The notes under the pieces: model-generated
What the model was told of the DNA's origin: nothing
What the model saw: only the letters and a program-made list of their open reading frames with translations
Databases searched by the model: none
Assembly: GCF_002797555.1 (NCBI RefSeq)
Contig: NZ_PGFA01000005.1
Span: 62,001 to 126,000 of the forward strand
Direction: 5' to 3'
From: Hymenobacter chitinivorans DSM 11115
Lineage (GTDB): Bacteria > Bacteroidota > Bacteroidia > Cytophagales > Hymenobacteraceae
DNA length: 64,000 nucleotides
Made by a program: the position numbers and the translations under genes
Part shown: in pieces, positions 52,864 through 61,496 of the stretch
How positions within the stretch are numbered: position 1 is the stretch's first letter
Layout: each line of letters starts with the position of its first letter

Positions 52864-55050
52864 TTACGAAGCCGACGGCGTTTCGTCGGGCGCCGCGGGC
52901 TTTTTACGGGGCGGGCGGCTCCGCTTTTTCGGCGCTTCCGCCGGGGGCTCTACCACCGGAGGCGTTGGCGCGGGAGCCTGCGCCTTGGGCTTTTTCGGCG
53001 CGGCCTTCTTTGGCGCAGCTTTTTTCGGGGCTACTGCTTCCGGCTTGGGAGCTTCCGCTTCCGGAGCCTTTTCCGCAGCCTTCGGTTTTGCCGCAGCTTT
53101 GGCCCGTGAGGGACGCGGCTTACGGGTGGCCAGAGCAGGCACTGCTGCCACGGGCTCGGGCACTATTGCTGCTACCGGCGCTGCTTCCACGGAAGTTGGC
53201 TCAGCAGGCGCAGGAGCCGCGGGCGTGGGCTCCGTAACTTGAGCGGGTGCCGTTGGCTCAACCGGGGCGGTTTCCGGGACTATTGCTTCCGTTACTATCG
53301 GCTCAACCAACTCGGCAGGTTCCCCGGGTGCGGCCGCCGGCTCCGCGTACAAGGGGGCCGGCTTGCGGCGTGACCTGCTCGGCGGCGTGGTAATAATCCG
53401 GTCCTTGGTATCCCGGGGCTTCTTTTCGGCGCCGGCCTGCGCTTTGCCGCGTGACTTCTGGCCGCGGCGTCGGGGCTCCGGTTCTTCTTCAGGCTCATCC
53501 ATGGGCTGCAGCCAGTCCACGTTCGGCGCGGGAGCCGGCTTGGGAGCAGTGGGTCGAATAACTGGCGCGGGAGCCTCCACCGGCGTAGCTTCTGCCGGCG
53601 GGGCCAACTCAGCGGCGGGTTCCGCCGCTGGCACTTCCGGAACTGACGTAGGCGTAGCACCTTGCTCTGCGTCTTCAGATACCAGCAAACCAGCTTCCGC
53701 CGGCTCCGTCGTGACTGATGCCGAAACGGAAGCAGCGGCAGCAGCTTCGGCAGCTTGTTGAGCGGCTCGTTTGCGAGCCGTGCGTTTGGCTCCGCCCCGA
53801 CTGCGGCGCTTTTTCTTGGCAAACACCGGTGCCTCACTTTCCAGAGAAACGCCCAGCCCTTCTTCCGGCTCGTCTACGGCGTCTTCATCCTCCTCCGTGT
53901 CTTCCTCTTCCGGCTCCTCAACTGGCACCGGTACAGGCGCAGCAGCTGGTCGGGCTACGGGTACGACGGTAGCTACGGCCTCGGTAAGCTCAGTAGCCGG
54001 CTCGCCAATGTCGATACGCTCCTCTTCATCGTCGTCCAGTTCCGGCTCGGGCAGGGCTTGGGGTTTGGGCAAGGGTAGCTCGGCTAATTGCTGCTCTACT
54101 TCCCGGATTTCGGTGCGCACATCCACCTGGCTGGCCAAACGCTGCAACCGGGCCAGGGTAGCTTCCAAAAACTCGCGGTGCTCCGGCGCTTCCGGATACA
54201 GAGGCCGGTGGCCCAGCGCCTGCCGCACGGCCTCCCACTCCCGGCGGAAACGACCAAAGGCAGGGTCGAAGTAGGTACGGGTGAACCGCTCCCAAATGTA
54301 GTTTTCGGCTACGTCCGAGGGGTGCAGCATATCGGCCGCGTAGAAGCGGTAGTCGCGCAAATCATCGACCAGCAGCTCGTAAGCCGGGAAGTACGACACG
54401 TCGGGCAGCAGCTCGCTCAAATAGTGGCAGGCCACGCGCAGCACCGACTTGCTCACCGAGTTCAGCGGCAGCGTGTCCTTGAGGTGGCGCACCGGGCTTA
54501 CCGTCAGAATAAAGCGCAGCTTGGGGTTGGCGCGCCGCAGGTAGGCGTGGGTTTCGGCCACGGCATTAATGATTTCGTCGGGCGTCAGCAGCACCTTCTC
54601 AAACTTCTCGGCCGGCACCTTGTGGCAGTTGTTCACTACCTCGTCGGTTTCGAGCAGGCGGTAGGCGTAGGCCGTACCCAGGGTCAGCACTACCACGTCG
54701 GTGCGCTGCAAAAACTCCCCGACTTCCTGCACCAGCCCCTGAATGCGCTGCAGCAGCGTCACGGGCGAGTCGGCCCCGATGGTGGCGTGCAAGTCGTAGC
54801 TCTGCCAGCGGCCCCGGGCTTCTACCAGGTGCTGCTGCCAGTCCATATCCTCGCCGGCGGCCGCGCGCAGCAGCTGGCACGCCGACAAAGGGTTGAACAC
54901 GGTGCCAAAAGGATTTACCAGGGTGTTAACCTTGGCTTCCGCCAAACGGAGGCCGATAGTGTCCGAAAAGCACGAGCCCACCGTCAGCACTCGGGTCGAG
55001 AGCGGCAGCTGTTGGGGGTGCGGCGTAAGCGGTAATTCAGTACGAAACAT
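52864..55050 (-). CDS. GSCFA-domain protein with a 400-residue disordered tail
   Basis: A 728-aa protein. The first 265 residues or so are a GSCFA domain (SGNH-hydrolase-like): VLTVGSCFSDTIGLRL at about 21-36, FGTVFNPLSACQLLR, VVLTLGTAYAYRL, KLRFILTVSPVRH and YFPAYELLVDDLRDYRFYAADMLHPS. From about residue 315 the sequence is low-complexity: acidic (EEPEEEDTEEDEDAVDEPEEG), then Pro/Ala/Glu/Val blocks and Lys-rich blocks (KKKRRSRGGAKRTARKRA; AAPKKAAPKK). Ordinary GSCFA proteins are about 320-350 aa, so this tail is extra. The start at 55050 is chosen over 55080. Confidence 0.85.
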   Translation of the reverse strand: MFRTELPLTPHPQQLPLSTRVLTVGSCFSDTIGLRLAEAKVNTLVNPFGTVFNPLSACQLLRAAAGEDMDWQQHLVEARGRWQSYDLHATIGADSPVTLLQRIQGLVQEVGEFLQRTDVVVLTLGTAYAYRLLETDEVVNNCHKVPAEKFEKVLLTPDEIINAVAETHAYLRRANPKLRFILTVSPVRHLKDTLPLNSVSKSVLRVACHYLSELLPDVSYFPAYELLVDDLRDYRFYAADMLHPSDVAENYIWERFTRTYFDPAFGRFRREWEAVRQALGHRPLYPEAPEHREFLEATLARLQRLASQVDVRTEIREVEQQLAELPLPKPQALPEPELDDDEEERIDIGEPATELTEAVATVVPVARPAAAPVPVPVEEPEEEDTEEDEDAVDEPEEGLGVSLESEAPVFAKKKRRSRGGAKRTARKRAAQQAAEAAAAASVSASVTTEPAEAGLLVSEDAEQGATPTSVPEVPAAEPAAELAPPAEATPVEAPAPVIRPTAPKPAPAPNVDWLQPMDEPEEEPEPRRRGQKSRGKAQAGAEKKPRDTKDRIITTPPSRSRRKPAPLYAEPAAAPGEPAELVEPIVTEAIVPETAPVEPTAPAQVTEPTPAAPAPAEPTSVEAAPVAAIVPEPVAAVPALATRKPRPSRAKAAAKPKAAEKAPEAEAPKPEAVAPKKAAPKKAAPKKPKAQAPAPTPPVVEPPAEAPKKRSRPPRKKPAAPDETPSAS

Positions 55051-55201
55051 TCTACAGGTATAAGGCCTAACAAGGGCCAACGAACAGGCAACCTACTCAA
55101 CTCTGTGCGTTCAGCCAAAACCGGTAATAACTCCCGGTAGGAGAGGAACTCCCGGAAAGGGTACGGCAGCGGGCCGCCGTTGGATTAGCGGTGCCCGCTG
55201 C

Positions 55202-55209
55202 CAAAGATA
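55202..55209 (-). promoter_or_regulatory. -7 promoter box upstream of the GSCFA gene
   Basis: TATCTTTG on the minus strand, full consensus, about 152 bp before the start codon. Confidence 0.4.
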
Positions 55210-55302
55210 TACACCTCTCACCCAGAAGACGTTTCTGCAGTGCTACAAGATGCGGCTTGCCCTATTTTTCCTCGGGAAAGAAATATACTACGGCACAGAG
55301 CA

Positions 55303-55335
55303 AAAAAGCCTGACTACCGCAGTAGTCAGGCTTTT
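55303..55335 (-). terminator. Intrinsic terminator of the ribosomal operon
   Basis: AAAAGCCTGACTAC pairs with GTAGTCAGGCTTTT around CGCA, T run on the minus strand, 24 bp past the rplI stop. Confidence 0.88.
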
Positions 55336-55358
55336 GCTTGGCTTGAAGTGGCAGCAGC

Positions 55359-55802
55359 TTACTCGGCTACTACGTTGAAGCGCACCTGGTGCTTCACTTC
55401 TTTGTGCAGGTTGATGGTAGCCGTGTACTCACCAGCCGACGCAGGCTCCTGGTCGAAGGAGATACGCTTGCGGTCTACGTCTACACCTTTGGCTTTCAGT
55501 GCCTCGGCCAACTGCAGGGTGGTCACGCGGCCGAAAATCTTGCCGGTTTCGCCCACTTTGGCTTTGATTTCGAAAGCCGCGTCACCGATTTTGTCGGCAA
55601 TGGCCTGCGCGTCACCTTTGATCTTGTCGGCTTTGTGAGCAGCCTGACGTACGTTCTCGGCAACGATTTTCTTGTTGGTCTTGTCGGCCAGCATGGCCAG
55701 ACCCTGCGGCAGCAGGTAGTTACGACCGTAGCCGGGCTTTACAGTAACGATGTCGTTCTTGTAGCCCAGGTTCTTTACGTCGTCTTTCAGAATTACTTCC
55801 AT
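55359..55802 (-). CDS. rplI: Ribosomal protein L9
   Basis: A 147-aa protein that binds 23S rRNA near the L1 stalk. The N-terminal domain MEVILKDDVKNLGYKNDIVTVKPGYGRNYLLPQGLA is the standard L9 signature, followed by the long helix and C-terminal domain. It is the last gene of rpsF-rpsR-rplI. Confidence 0.97.
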   Translation of the reverse strand: MEVILKDDVKNLGYKNDIVTVKPGYGRNYLLPQGLAMLADKTNKKIVAENVRQAAHKADKIKGDAQAIADKIGDAAFEIKAKVGETGKIFGRVTTLQLAEALKAKGVDVDRKRISFDQEPASAGEYTATINLHKEVKHQVRFNVVAE

Positions 55803-55823
55803 GTCAGTCTCTGTAAGAAAGGT

Positions 55824-56075
55824 TTACTTCAACGAATCGGTTACGTAGGGCATCAAAGCCAAGTGACGGGCTTTGGCCACGGCTTGGGCAATTTTGCGCT
55901 GGAATTTCAGGCTGGTGCCGGTGATACGACGGGGCAGAATGCGACCCTGCTCGTTCACGAACTTCAGCAGGAAGTTCGGGTCTTTGTAGTCCACGTATTT
56001 AATGCCGTTCTTCTTGAAGCGGCAATATTTCTTACGGGTATCCTGCTTGTGGATTTTCTCGTTGGCTAGGCTCAT
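55824..56075 (-). CDS. rpsR: Ribosomal protein S18
   Basis: An 83-aa protein that pairs with S6 in the 30S platform. KKYCRFKKNGIKYVDYKDPNFL and GRILPRRITGTSLKFQRKIAQAVAKARHLALMPY are the typical S18 segments. It lies between rpsF (4 bp) and rplI (21 bp). Confidence 0.97.
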   Translation of the reverse strand: MSLANEKIHKQDTRKKYCRFKKNGIKYVDYKDPNFLLKFVNEQGRILPRRITGTSLKFQRKIAQAVAKARHLALMPYVTDSLK

Positions 56076-56079
56076 GGTC

Positions 56080-56457
56080 TTACTGGGCTACGGCTTCCGA
56101 TTGTTTTTGGGCCTTCTGCTGGTTCATCTCGCCGTTGCGACGACGCTGGCTGTATGCCACCGCGTGCTTGTCGAGGACGGTGGTCAGGAAGCGGATGATG
56201 CGCTCGTCGCGGCGGAAGGCCAGCTCGAGTACGTCAACGATGTTACCCGAACCCGTGAACTCCACCAGGAAATAGTATCCGGTGTTTTTCTTCTGGATTG
56301 GGTAAGCGAGCTTCTTGAGGCCCCAGTTTTCGGTGTGGATAATGTCGGCGCTATTTTCCTTAAGCACCTGCGAGAACTTCTCGATCGTCTCTTGCACCTG
56401 CGTCTCGTTCAGCACGGGAGTCAGGATGAAGACCGTCTCGTAATTTCTTACTTCCAT
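56080..56457 (-). CDS. rpsF: Ribosomal protein S6
   Basis: A 125-aa protein starting MEVRNYETVFILTPVLNE, the normal S6 start, with WGLKKLAYPIQKKNTGYYFLVEF in the middle. A longer frame reaches 56502 but the promoter box at 56500-56507 overlaps it. The C-terminal tail is Q/A-rich (NQQKAQKQSEAVAQ). It heads the operon with S18 and L9. Confidence 0.96.
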   Translation of the reverse strand: MEVRNYETVFILTPVLNETQVQETIEKFSQVLKENSADIIHTENWGLKKLAYPIQKKNTGYYFLVEFTGSGNIVDVLELAFRRDERIIRFLTTVLDKHAVAYSQRRRNGEMNQQKAQKQSEAVAQ

Positions 56458-56499
56458 TAGACGGGATGAAAAAATTAAATGAAAAAATGAATCAGGGCG

Positions 56500-56507
56500 C
56501 AAAGATA
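56500..56507 (-). promoter_or_regulatory. -7 promoter box of the rpsF operon
   Basis: TATCTTTG on the minus strand, full consensus; CTTG is found about 21 nt upstream as a weak -33 element. Confidence 0.6.
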
Positions 56508-56761
56508 CTATTAATCCGGGCTTCTCCCCAAGATGCCTTCGAAATTTATGTTAGATCCTGAAATTAAAGTGACTAAGGGGCAGCCGTGCCAAACCTTTGA
56601 AGCTAAGATAAGTTAGCATAAAGAGTAGTATTAATCCGGGGAAGCGAGAGCTCAGGTGTAGAGTGCGGGATTGGCAACCTATATATATAAGGTGCCGCGC
56701 TGGGATGGTTTTTAGAATGATTCTAAGCAAGCTGGAATGGGCGAAAATTAGCTCAACTGGG

Positions 56762-56792
56762 TTTGTGGTCTGCGATTCCCGACCTACATTTG
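56762..56792 (+). promoter_or_regulatory. Promoter of the alternative complex III operon
   Basis: TTTG (56762-56765), 19 nt, then TACATTTG (56785-56792): the exact Bacteroidota consensus TTTG-N19-TAnnTTTG. The actA ATG is at 56840. Confidence 0.85.
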
Positions 56793-56839
56793 TGGCCTTG
56801 AAGTACCCCTGCCTTTCTTTTTCCCAGTCATATTGTGCT

Positions 56840-58198
56840 ATGAATAGCATCCGACTTCGTCCACTTTCCCACTTCTTTCTAGCTCTGTTTCTGACATTTG
56901 CTGCGGTGGGTTCTTCCACCGCCCAGCAAGGCGAAGCATCTCCGGTAGCCACGGCGCCGGCCGCTAGCAAGGATGGCGTGACGCCCGGCGCTACTGCTGC
57001 CGCCGCCCCAGCCGCCGCTGCGGGTGCCACCACCGGTGATGCTGCTGCTATCAGCGCTGGTGCCGCACTGTTCACGCAAAACTGCGCCCAGTGCCACGCC
57101 ATTAATGATGTGGTAGTAGGCCCCGCCCTCAAAGACGTGCACAAGCGCCGTCCTATCTCCTGGTTGATTCCATGGGTGAAGAACTCCAGCAAAGTTGTGG
57201 CCAGCGGCGACGAGTACGCGGTGAAGCTCTTCAACCAGTACCAGAAGCAGCAGATGCCGAGCTTCCAGCTCTCCGACGCTGAAATCACCTCGATTATCTC
57301 TTACGTAGCGGCCGAAAGTGATAAGCCGGCCACCGCTGCTGCGGGTGGCGCCACTGCGGGTAACGCCGAGAAAGTTGACGGTCAGGAAGGTGGCGCTGCT
57401 GCTGGCGCTGGCACGGGCAACAGCACTATCGACATCCTGCTGATTGTCTTGGTAGTCGTACTGCTGGTGCTGGTGGTAACCCTGGTTATCATCGCCAACA
57501 TCATGAAGGACGTGCTGCGCGGCCGCAAAGACCTCGACGGGCGCGACGTAGAGCAAATCGAGTCGCGCTTCGACCTGGCCAAGATTTATAAGTCGCCCGT
57601 AGTGCGCGGCTTGGCCCTGACGTTGTTTGTACTGGTTGTTCTTTACGAGTCGGTGCAGGGCGTAATGGCCATCGGTCTGGCCCAGGGCTACCAGCCTACC
57701 CAGCCCATTGCCTTCTCGCACAAGCTGCACGCCGGTGAAAACCAGATCAACTGCTCGTACTGCCACACGTCGGTCTACAAGAGCAAGAGTGCCAACATTC
57801 CTTCGGCTAACATCTGTATGAACTGCCACTCGCAGATCAAGACGGAGTCGCCCGAAATCAAGAAGATCTACCGTGCCATCGAGCGGAAGCAGCCTATCCA
57901 GTGGGTACGCATTCACAACCTGCCCGACCTGGCCTACTTCAACCACTCGCAGCACACCCAGGTGGGCGGCATTGAGTGCCAGACCTGCCACGGTCCGATC
58001 CAGAACATGGAGGTAGTATACCAGTACTCGCCCCTGACCATGGGCTGGTGCATCAACTGCCACCGCGAAACGCCCCTCAACACGAAGGGCAACGGCTACT
58101 ACACCAACCTGGTGAAGCTACACGATAAAGCCAACGCTGGTGCTCCTTTCACGGTATCGTCGAACGGCGGTACGGAGTGCTCGAAGTGCCACTACTAG
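56840..58198 (+). CDS. actA: Alternative complex III subunit ActA, multiheme cytochrome c
   Basis: A 452-aa cytochrome with a signal peptide (1-28, to STAQ). ActA carries electrons from menaquinol oxidation toward a terminal oxidase. There are six CxxCH heme motifs: residues 82-86, 305-309, 326-330, 380-384, 404-408 and 447-451. The last five form the pentaheme part. The first belongs to a separate N-terminal cytochrome c domain (about 70-160) joined by two membrane spans (about 196-221 and 257-279). Residues 35-70 are a low-complexity Ala linker. The start at 56840 gives a clean signal; the longer frame to 56663 lies upstream of the promoter. Confidence 0.93.
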   Translation: MNSIRLRPLSHFFLALFLTFAAVGSSTAQQGEASPVATAPAASKDGVTPGATAAAAPAAAAGATTGDAAAISAGAALFTQNCAQCHAINDVVVGPALKDVHKRRPISWLIPWVKNSSKVVASGDEYAVKLFNQYQKQQMPSFQLSDAEITSIISYVAAESDKPATAAAGGATAGNAEKVDGQEGGAAAGAGTGNSTIDILLIVLVVVLLVLVVTLVIIANIMKDVLRGRKDLDGRDVEQIESRFDLAKIYKSPVVRGLALTLFVLVVLYESVQGVMAIGLAQGYQPTQPIAFSHKLHAGENQINCSYCHTSVYKSKSANIPSANICMNCHSQIKTESPEIKKIYRAIERKQPIQWVRIHNLPDLAYFNHSQHTQVGGIECQTCHGPIQNMEVVYQYSPLTMGWCINCHRETPLNTKGNGYYTNLVKLHDKANAGAPFTVSSNGGTECSKCHY

Positions 58199-58204
58199 CA
58201 TAAG

Positions 58205-58258
58205 AGGTCTTAGGTGCCCGGACCGCCGCTGCTGCGGCCTCCGGTGCGCCTAAGACCT
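58205..58258 (+). other. Stem-loop between actA and actB
   Basis: AGGTCTTAGG (58205-58214) pairs with CCTAAGACCT (58249-58258) and the inside is GC-rich; GTTTTCTTC follows. It could partly terminate or protect the actA message. The words CTAAGACC recur further on at 58330-58340. Confidence 0.6.
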
Positions 58259-58355
58259 GTTTTCTTCTTACAAAACCCGCATACCAACTTAGAGACTTAC
58301 CGGACCTTGAATCCAAGTCGCTAAGTCCCTAAGACCCTAGTCCCCAAAAAACACG

Positions 58356-61300
58356 ATGCAAGAGTCGCCTAAGTACTGGAAGGGAATTGAGGAACTGGAA
58401 AGCTCACCGGAGTTCGTCAAAAACGCGTTTAGCGAGTTTGCCGACTTCCTGCCGGTGAAGGAATCCCACGGCTCTTCCGACGCCGCGGTAGCCCCGCGTC
58501 GCGACTTCCTCAAACTCATGGGCTTTGGTATTGCCGCCGCCACTTTGGCTAGCTGCGAAACCCCGGTCCGCAAGGCAATTCCCTACCTCAACAAGCCCGA
58601 AGAGGTTGATCCAGGTATTGCCAACTTCTACGCTTCCACTTATTTCAACGGTACCGACTACAATGCTGTGTTGGTAAAAACCCGCGAGGGCCGTCCGATC
58701 AAGCTGGAAGGTAACCCCGGTTCGCCCATCACCCGCGGCGGCCTGTCGGCCCGGGCTCAGGCCTCGGTGCTGAGCCTCTACGACAAAGGCCGTTTGCAGC
58801 ACTTCGCCATCAAAGGCAAGAAAGCTGCTACCGACCAGGTAGACCAGGAAATCCGCACGAAGCTGGCCGGTGCCACCGGTCGTATTGCCATCGTGTCGCC
58901 GACCATCATCAGCCCCACGACCAAGAAGGTAATTGCTGAGTTTGCCGCGCGCTACCCCAACACGGAGCACGTGATGTACGACGCCAACTCGCAGTCGGCC
59001 CTGTTGCGTGCCAACGGTGGCATTCTGCCCGCGTACGACTTCAGCAAGGCCGCCGTCATCGTGAGCCTGGGCGCCGACTTCCTCGGTACCTGGCTCTCGC
59101 CGGTGGAATACGCCCAGCAGTATATCACCAACCGCAAAGTTTCGGCCGAGAAGAAGACGATGAACCGTCACTTCCAATTCGAAACGGCTATGACTTTGAC
59201 GGGTGCCAACGCCGACGTGCGCGTACCAGTTAAGCCTTCGGAAATGGGTGCTACGGCCGTGGCCCTGTACAACGCCATCGTAGGCGGCGGTGCCGCTGCC
59301 GGTTCGGCTCAGCTGAAGAAGGCTGCCGCCGAACTGCGGGCCGCTGGAAACCGGGGCCTGGTCGTATCGGGATCCAACGACGTGGCCATCCAGACGCTGG
59401 TAGCCGCCATCAACCAGACCCTCGGCAGTGCCGCCGTTGACCTGACTGCTCCTTCCATGGTGCGCCAGGGCGACGATGCCCGCATGATCCGCCTGGTAAA
59501 CGACATGAACGCCGGCAGCGTGGGCGCCGTGATTTTCTATCACGCCAACCCCGCTTACGACCATCCGCTGGCCGAGAAAGTAAAGTCGGGCATCGCCAAG
59601 GTACCGGTGAGCATCTCGCTCAACGACCGTCTGGACGAAACCGGCTCGCTGTGCTACTACGCTTGCCCCGACCACAACTACCTGGAATCGTGGAATGACT
59701 ACGAGCCCAAGCGTGGTTTCCTGAGCCTGGCTCAGCCCGCTATTTCGCCGCTGTTTGCTACCCGTCAGGCCCAAGACAGCCTGTTGACCTGGGCTGGCAA
59801 TCCGCAGAGCTACTATAACTACCTGCGCGCTTCGTGGCGCGGGCTGCTGGGAGGCAATTTCCAGGCTGGCTGGGACAAGGCCGTGCACGACGGCGTGGCC
59901 GTTGGTAGCCTCTCGCCGGCTCCCGTAGCCCAGGTTGCTCCCGCCATGAGCGCCGCTCAGGCCGTAGCCGCTATCGGTTCGGCTCCGAAGGGTTCGGGCG
60001 TTGAGCTGGCCATCTACGAAAAAGTAGGTGTTGGCCCCGGCAACTGGGAAGGCAACAACCCCTGGCTGCAGGAATTGCCCGACCCGGTTTCGAAAGCTAC
60101 CTGGGGCAACTACGTAGCCGTTCCCCGTGCCATGGCCGTCAAAAACGGCTGGGAGCAGGGCGACGTGCTGAAAGTAACCGCCAACGGCGTTTCGATTGAG
60201 CTGCCCGTGCTGGTTCAGCCCGGCCAGGCCAATGATACCGTAAGCATCGCCATTGGCTACGGCCGTAAGATGGCTGGCAAGGTTGGCGACAACGTGGGTG
60301 CCAACGTGTACCCCATGGCTACGCTGCGCGACAACAGCATCATCTACGCCAACACCGTTACGCTGGAGAAAACGGGTGCTCAGTCGCCCATCGCCCAGAC
60401 CCAGACCCACCACACCATCATGGACCGCAAGCCGGTGGTGCAGGAGTCGACGCTGGCTAAATACATCGAGAATCCCAAGGAGGTAACCGAGTACGACAAG
60501 ATTGCCACGCCGGAAGGCCTGGAGAAACCCAACAAGGTTTCGCTGTGGCAGGACTACGAGTACAAGAACCACCACTGGGGCATGGTTATCGACCTCAACT
60601 CCTGCATCGGCTGCGGCTCGTGCGTGATAGGTTGCCAGGTTGAAAACAACGTTGCCGTAGTCGGCAAGCAGGAGGTAATCAACCGCCGCGAAATGCACTG
60701 GCTGCGTATCGACCGCTACTACAGCTCGGATGCCAGCAAGGAAGATTTCGCCGAGAAAGGCAAGTTGGACACCTACAAGGCCATGGAAGATCCGTCGGAA
60801 AACCCGTCGGTAATTTTCCAGCCCATGCTCTGCCAGCACTGCAACCACGCTCCCTGCGAAACGGTGTGCCCCGTACTGGCTACTACCCACAGCTCGGAAG
60901 GTCTCAACCAGATGACCTACAACCGTTGCGTTGGTACCCGTTACTGCGCTAACAACTGCCCTTATAAAGTTCGTCGCTTTAACTGGTTCTCGTACTACTC
61001 AAATGAGAAGTTCGAGGACGTGAACAGCCACATGTTCACCGATCTGGGCCGCATGGTACTGAACCCCGACGTAACCGTCCGGGCTCGGGGTGTGATGGAA
61101 AAATGCTCGTTCTGCGTGCAGCGCATTCAGCTCGGTAAGCTGGAAGCCAAGAAGCAGAAGCGTCGCCCGAAAGATGGGGAAGTGGTAACCGCCTGCGCGC
61201 AGTCGTGCCCTACCCAGGCCATCGTATTCGGCGACATGCGGGATCCGGAGTCGCAGATTTCGAAGATCATCAAGCGGGAAGATGGCGAGCGTGGCTTCCA

Positions 61301-61385
61301 CGTGCTGGATGCCATCAACGTGCAACCTAACATCACGTATCTGACCAAGATCCGTAACACGGAAACTGAAGTTCGCAACGCTTAA
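58356..61385 (+). CDS. actB: Alternative complex III subunit ActB, iron-sulfur/molybdopterin-like protein
   Basis: A 1009-aa protein. Near the N-terminus is a twin-arginine-like signal (RRDFLKLMGFGIAAATLASC, Arg48-Arg49, Cys67), so it may also be lipidated. The middle (about 80-700) is related to molybdopterin oxidoreductases but the cofactor is normally lost in ActB. The C-terminal ferredoxin part has CIGCGSCVIGCQ, CQHCNHAPCETVCP, CVGTRYCANNCP, CSFC and CAQSCP, ligands for four Fe-S clusters. It connects ActC to the cytochromes. It is 157 bp downstream of actA. Confidence 0.95.
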   Translation: MQESPKYWKGIEELESSPEFVKNAFSEFADFLPVKESHGSSDAAVAPRRDFLKLMGFGIAAATLASCETPVRKAIPYLNKPEEVDPGIANFYASTYFNGTDYNAVLVKTREGRPIKLEGNPGSPITRGGLSARAQASVLSLYDKGRLQHFAIKGKKAATDQVDQEIRTKLAGATGRIAIVSPTIISPTTKKVIAEFAARYPNTEHVMYDANSQSALLRANGGILPAYDFSKAAVIVSLGADFLGTWLSPVEYAQQYITNRKVSAEKKTMNRHFQFETAMTLTGANADVRVPVKPSEMGATAVALYNAIVGGGAAAGSAQLKKAAAELRAAGNRGLVVSGSNDVAIQTLVAAINQTLGSAAVDLTAPSMVRQGDDARMIRLVNDMNAGSVGAVIFYHANPAYDHPLAEKVKSGIAKVPVSISLNDRLDETGSLCYYACPDHNYLESWNDYEPKRGFLSLAQPAISPLFATRQAQDSLLTWAGNPQSYYNYLRASWRGLLGGNFQAGWDKAVHDGVAVGSLSPAPVAQVAPAMSAAQAVAAIGSAPKGSGVELAIYEKVGVGPGNWEGNNPWLQELPDPVSKATWGNYVAVPRAMAVKNGWEQGDVLKVTANGVSIELPVLVQPGQANDTVSIAIGYGRKMAGKVGDNVGANVYPMATLRDNSIIYANTVTLEKTGAQSPIAQTQTHHTIMDRKPVVQESTLAKYIENPKEVTEYDKIATPEGLEKPNKVSLWQDYEYKNHHWGMVIDLNSCIGCGSCVIGCQVENNVAVVGKQEVINRREMHWLRIDRYYSSDASKEDFAEKGKLDTYKAMEDPSENPSVIFQPMLCQHCNHAPCETVCPVLATTHSSEGLNQMTYNRCVGTRYCANNCPYKVRRFNWFSYYSNEKFEDVNSHMFTDLGRMVLNPDVTVRARGVMEKCSFCVQRIQLGKLEAKKQKRRPKDGEVVTACAQSCPTQAIVFGDMRDPESQISKIIKREDGERGFHVLDAINVQPNITYLTKIRNTETEVRNA

Positions 61386-61401
61386 TAACAGGGTCAAGGA
61401 G

Positions 61402-61472
61402 CTTAGGAACGTAGGGTAGGGGAGTTGTTCAACCGCTGGTTCGAATCAAACGAGAAACCCTACGTTCCCAAG
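61402..61472 (+). other. Stem-loop between actB and actC
   Basis: 61402-61417 and 61457-61472 are complementary over 16 bp with one mismatch, built from AACGTAGGGT words; AACTAACCAACTA follows before the actC ATG. The same vocabulary of words occurs in the arms at 31021-31306. Confidence 0.7.
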
Positions 61473-61496
61473 ACCCCCAACTAACCAACTAAAACT

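Larger units (their letters stand above)
56458..56839. other. Divergent regulatory region between rpsF and actA
   Basis: This 382-bp gap has no credible gene. It holds the rpsF box at 56500-56507, a 12-bp direct repeat (TATTAATCCGGG at 56509-56520 and 56629-56640, exactly 120 bp apart) and the actA promoter at 56762-56792. Confidence 0.75.
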
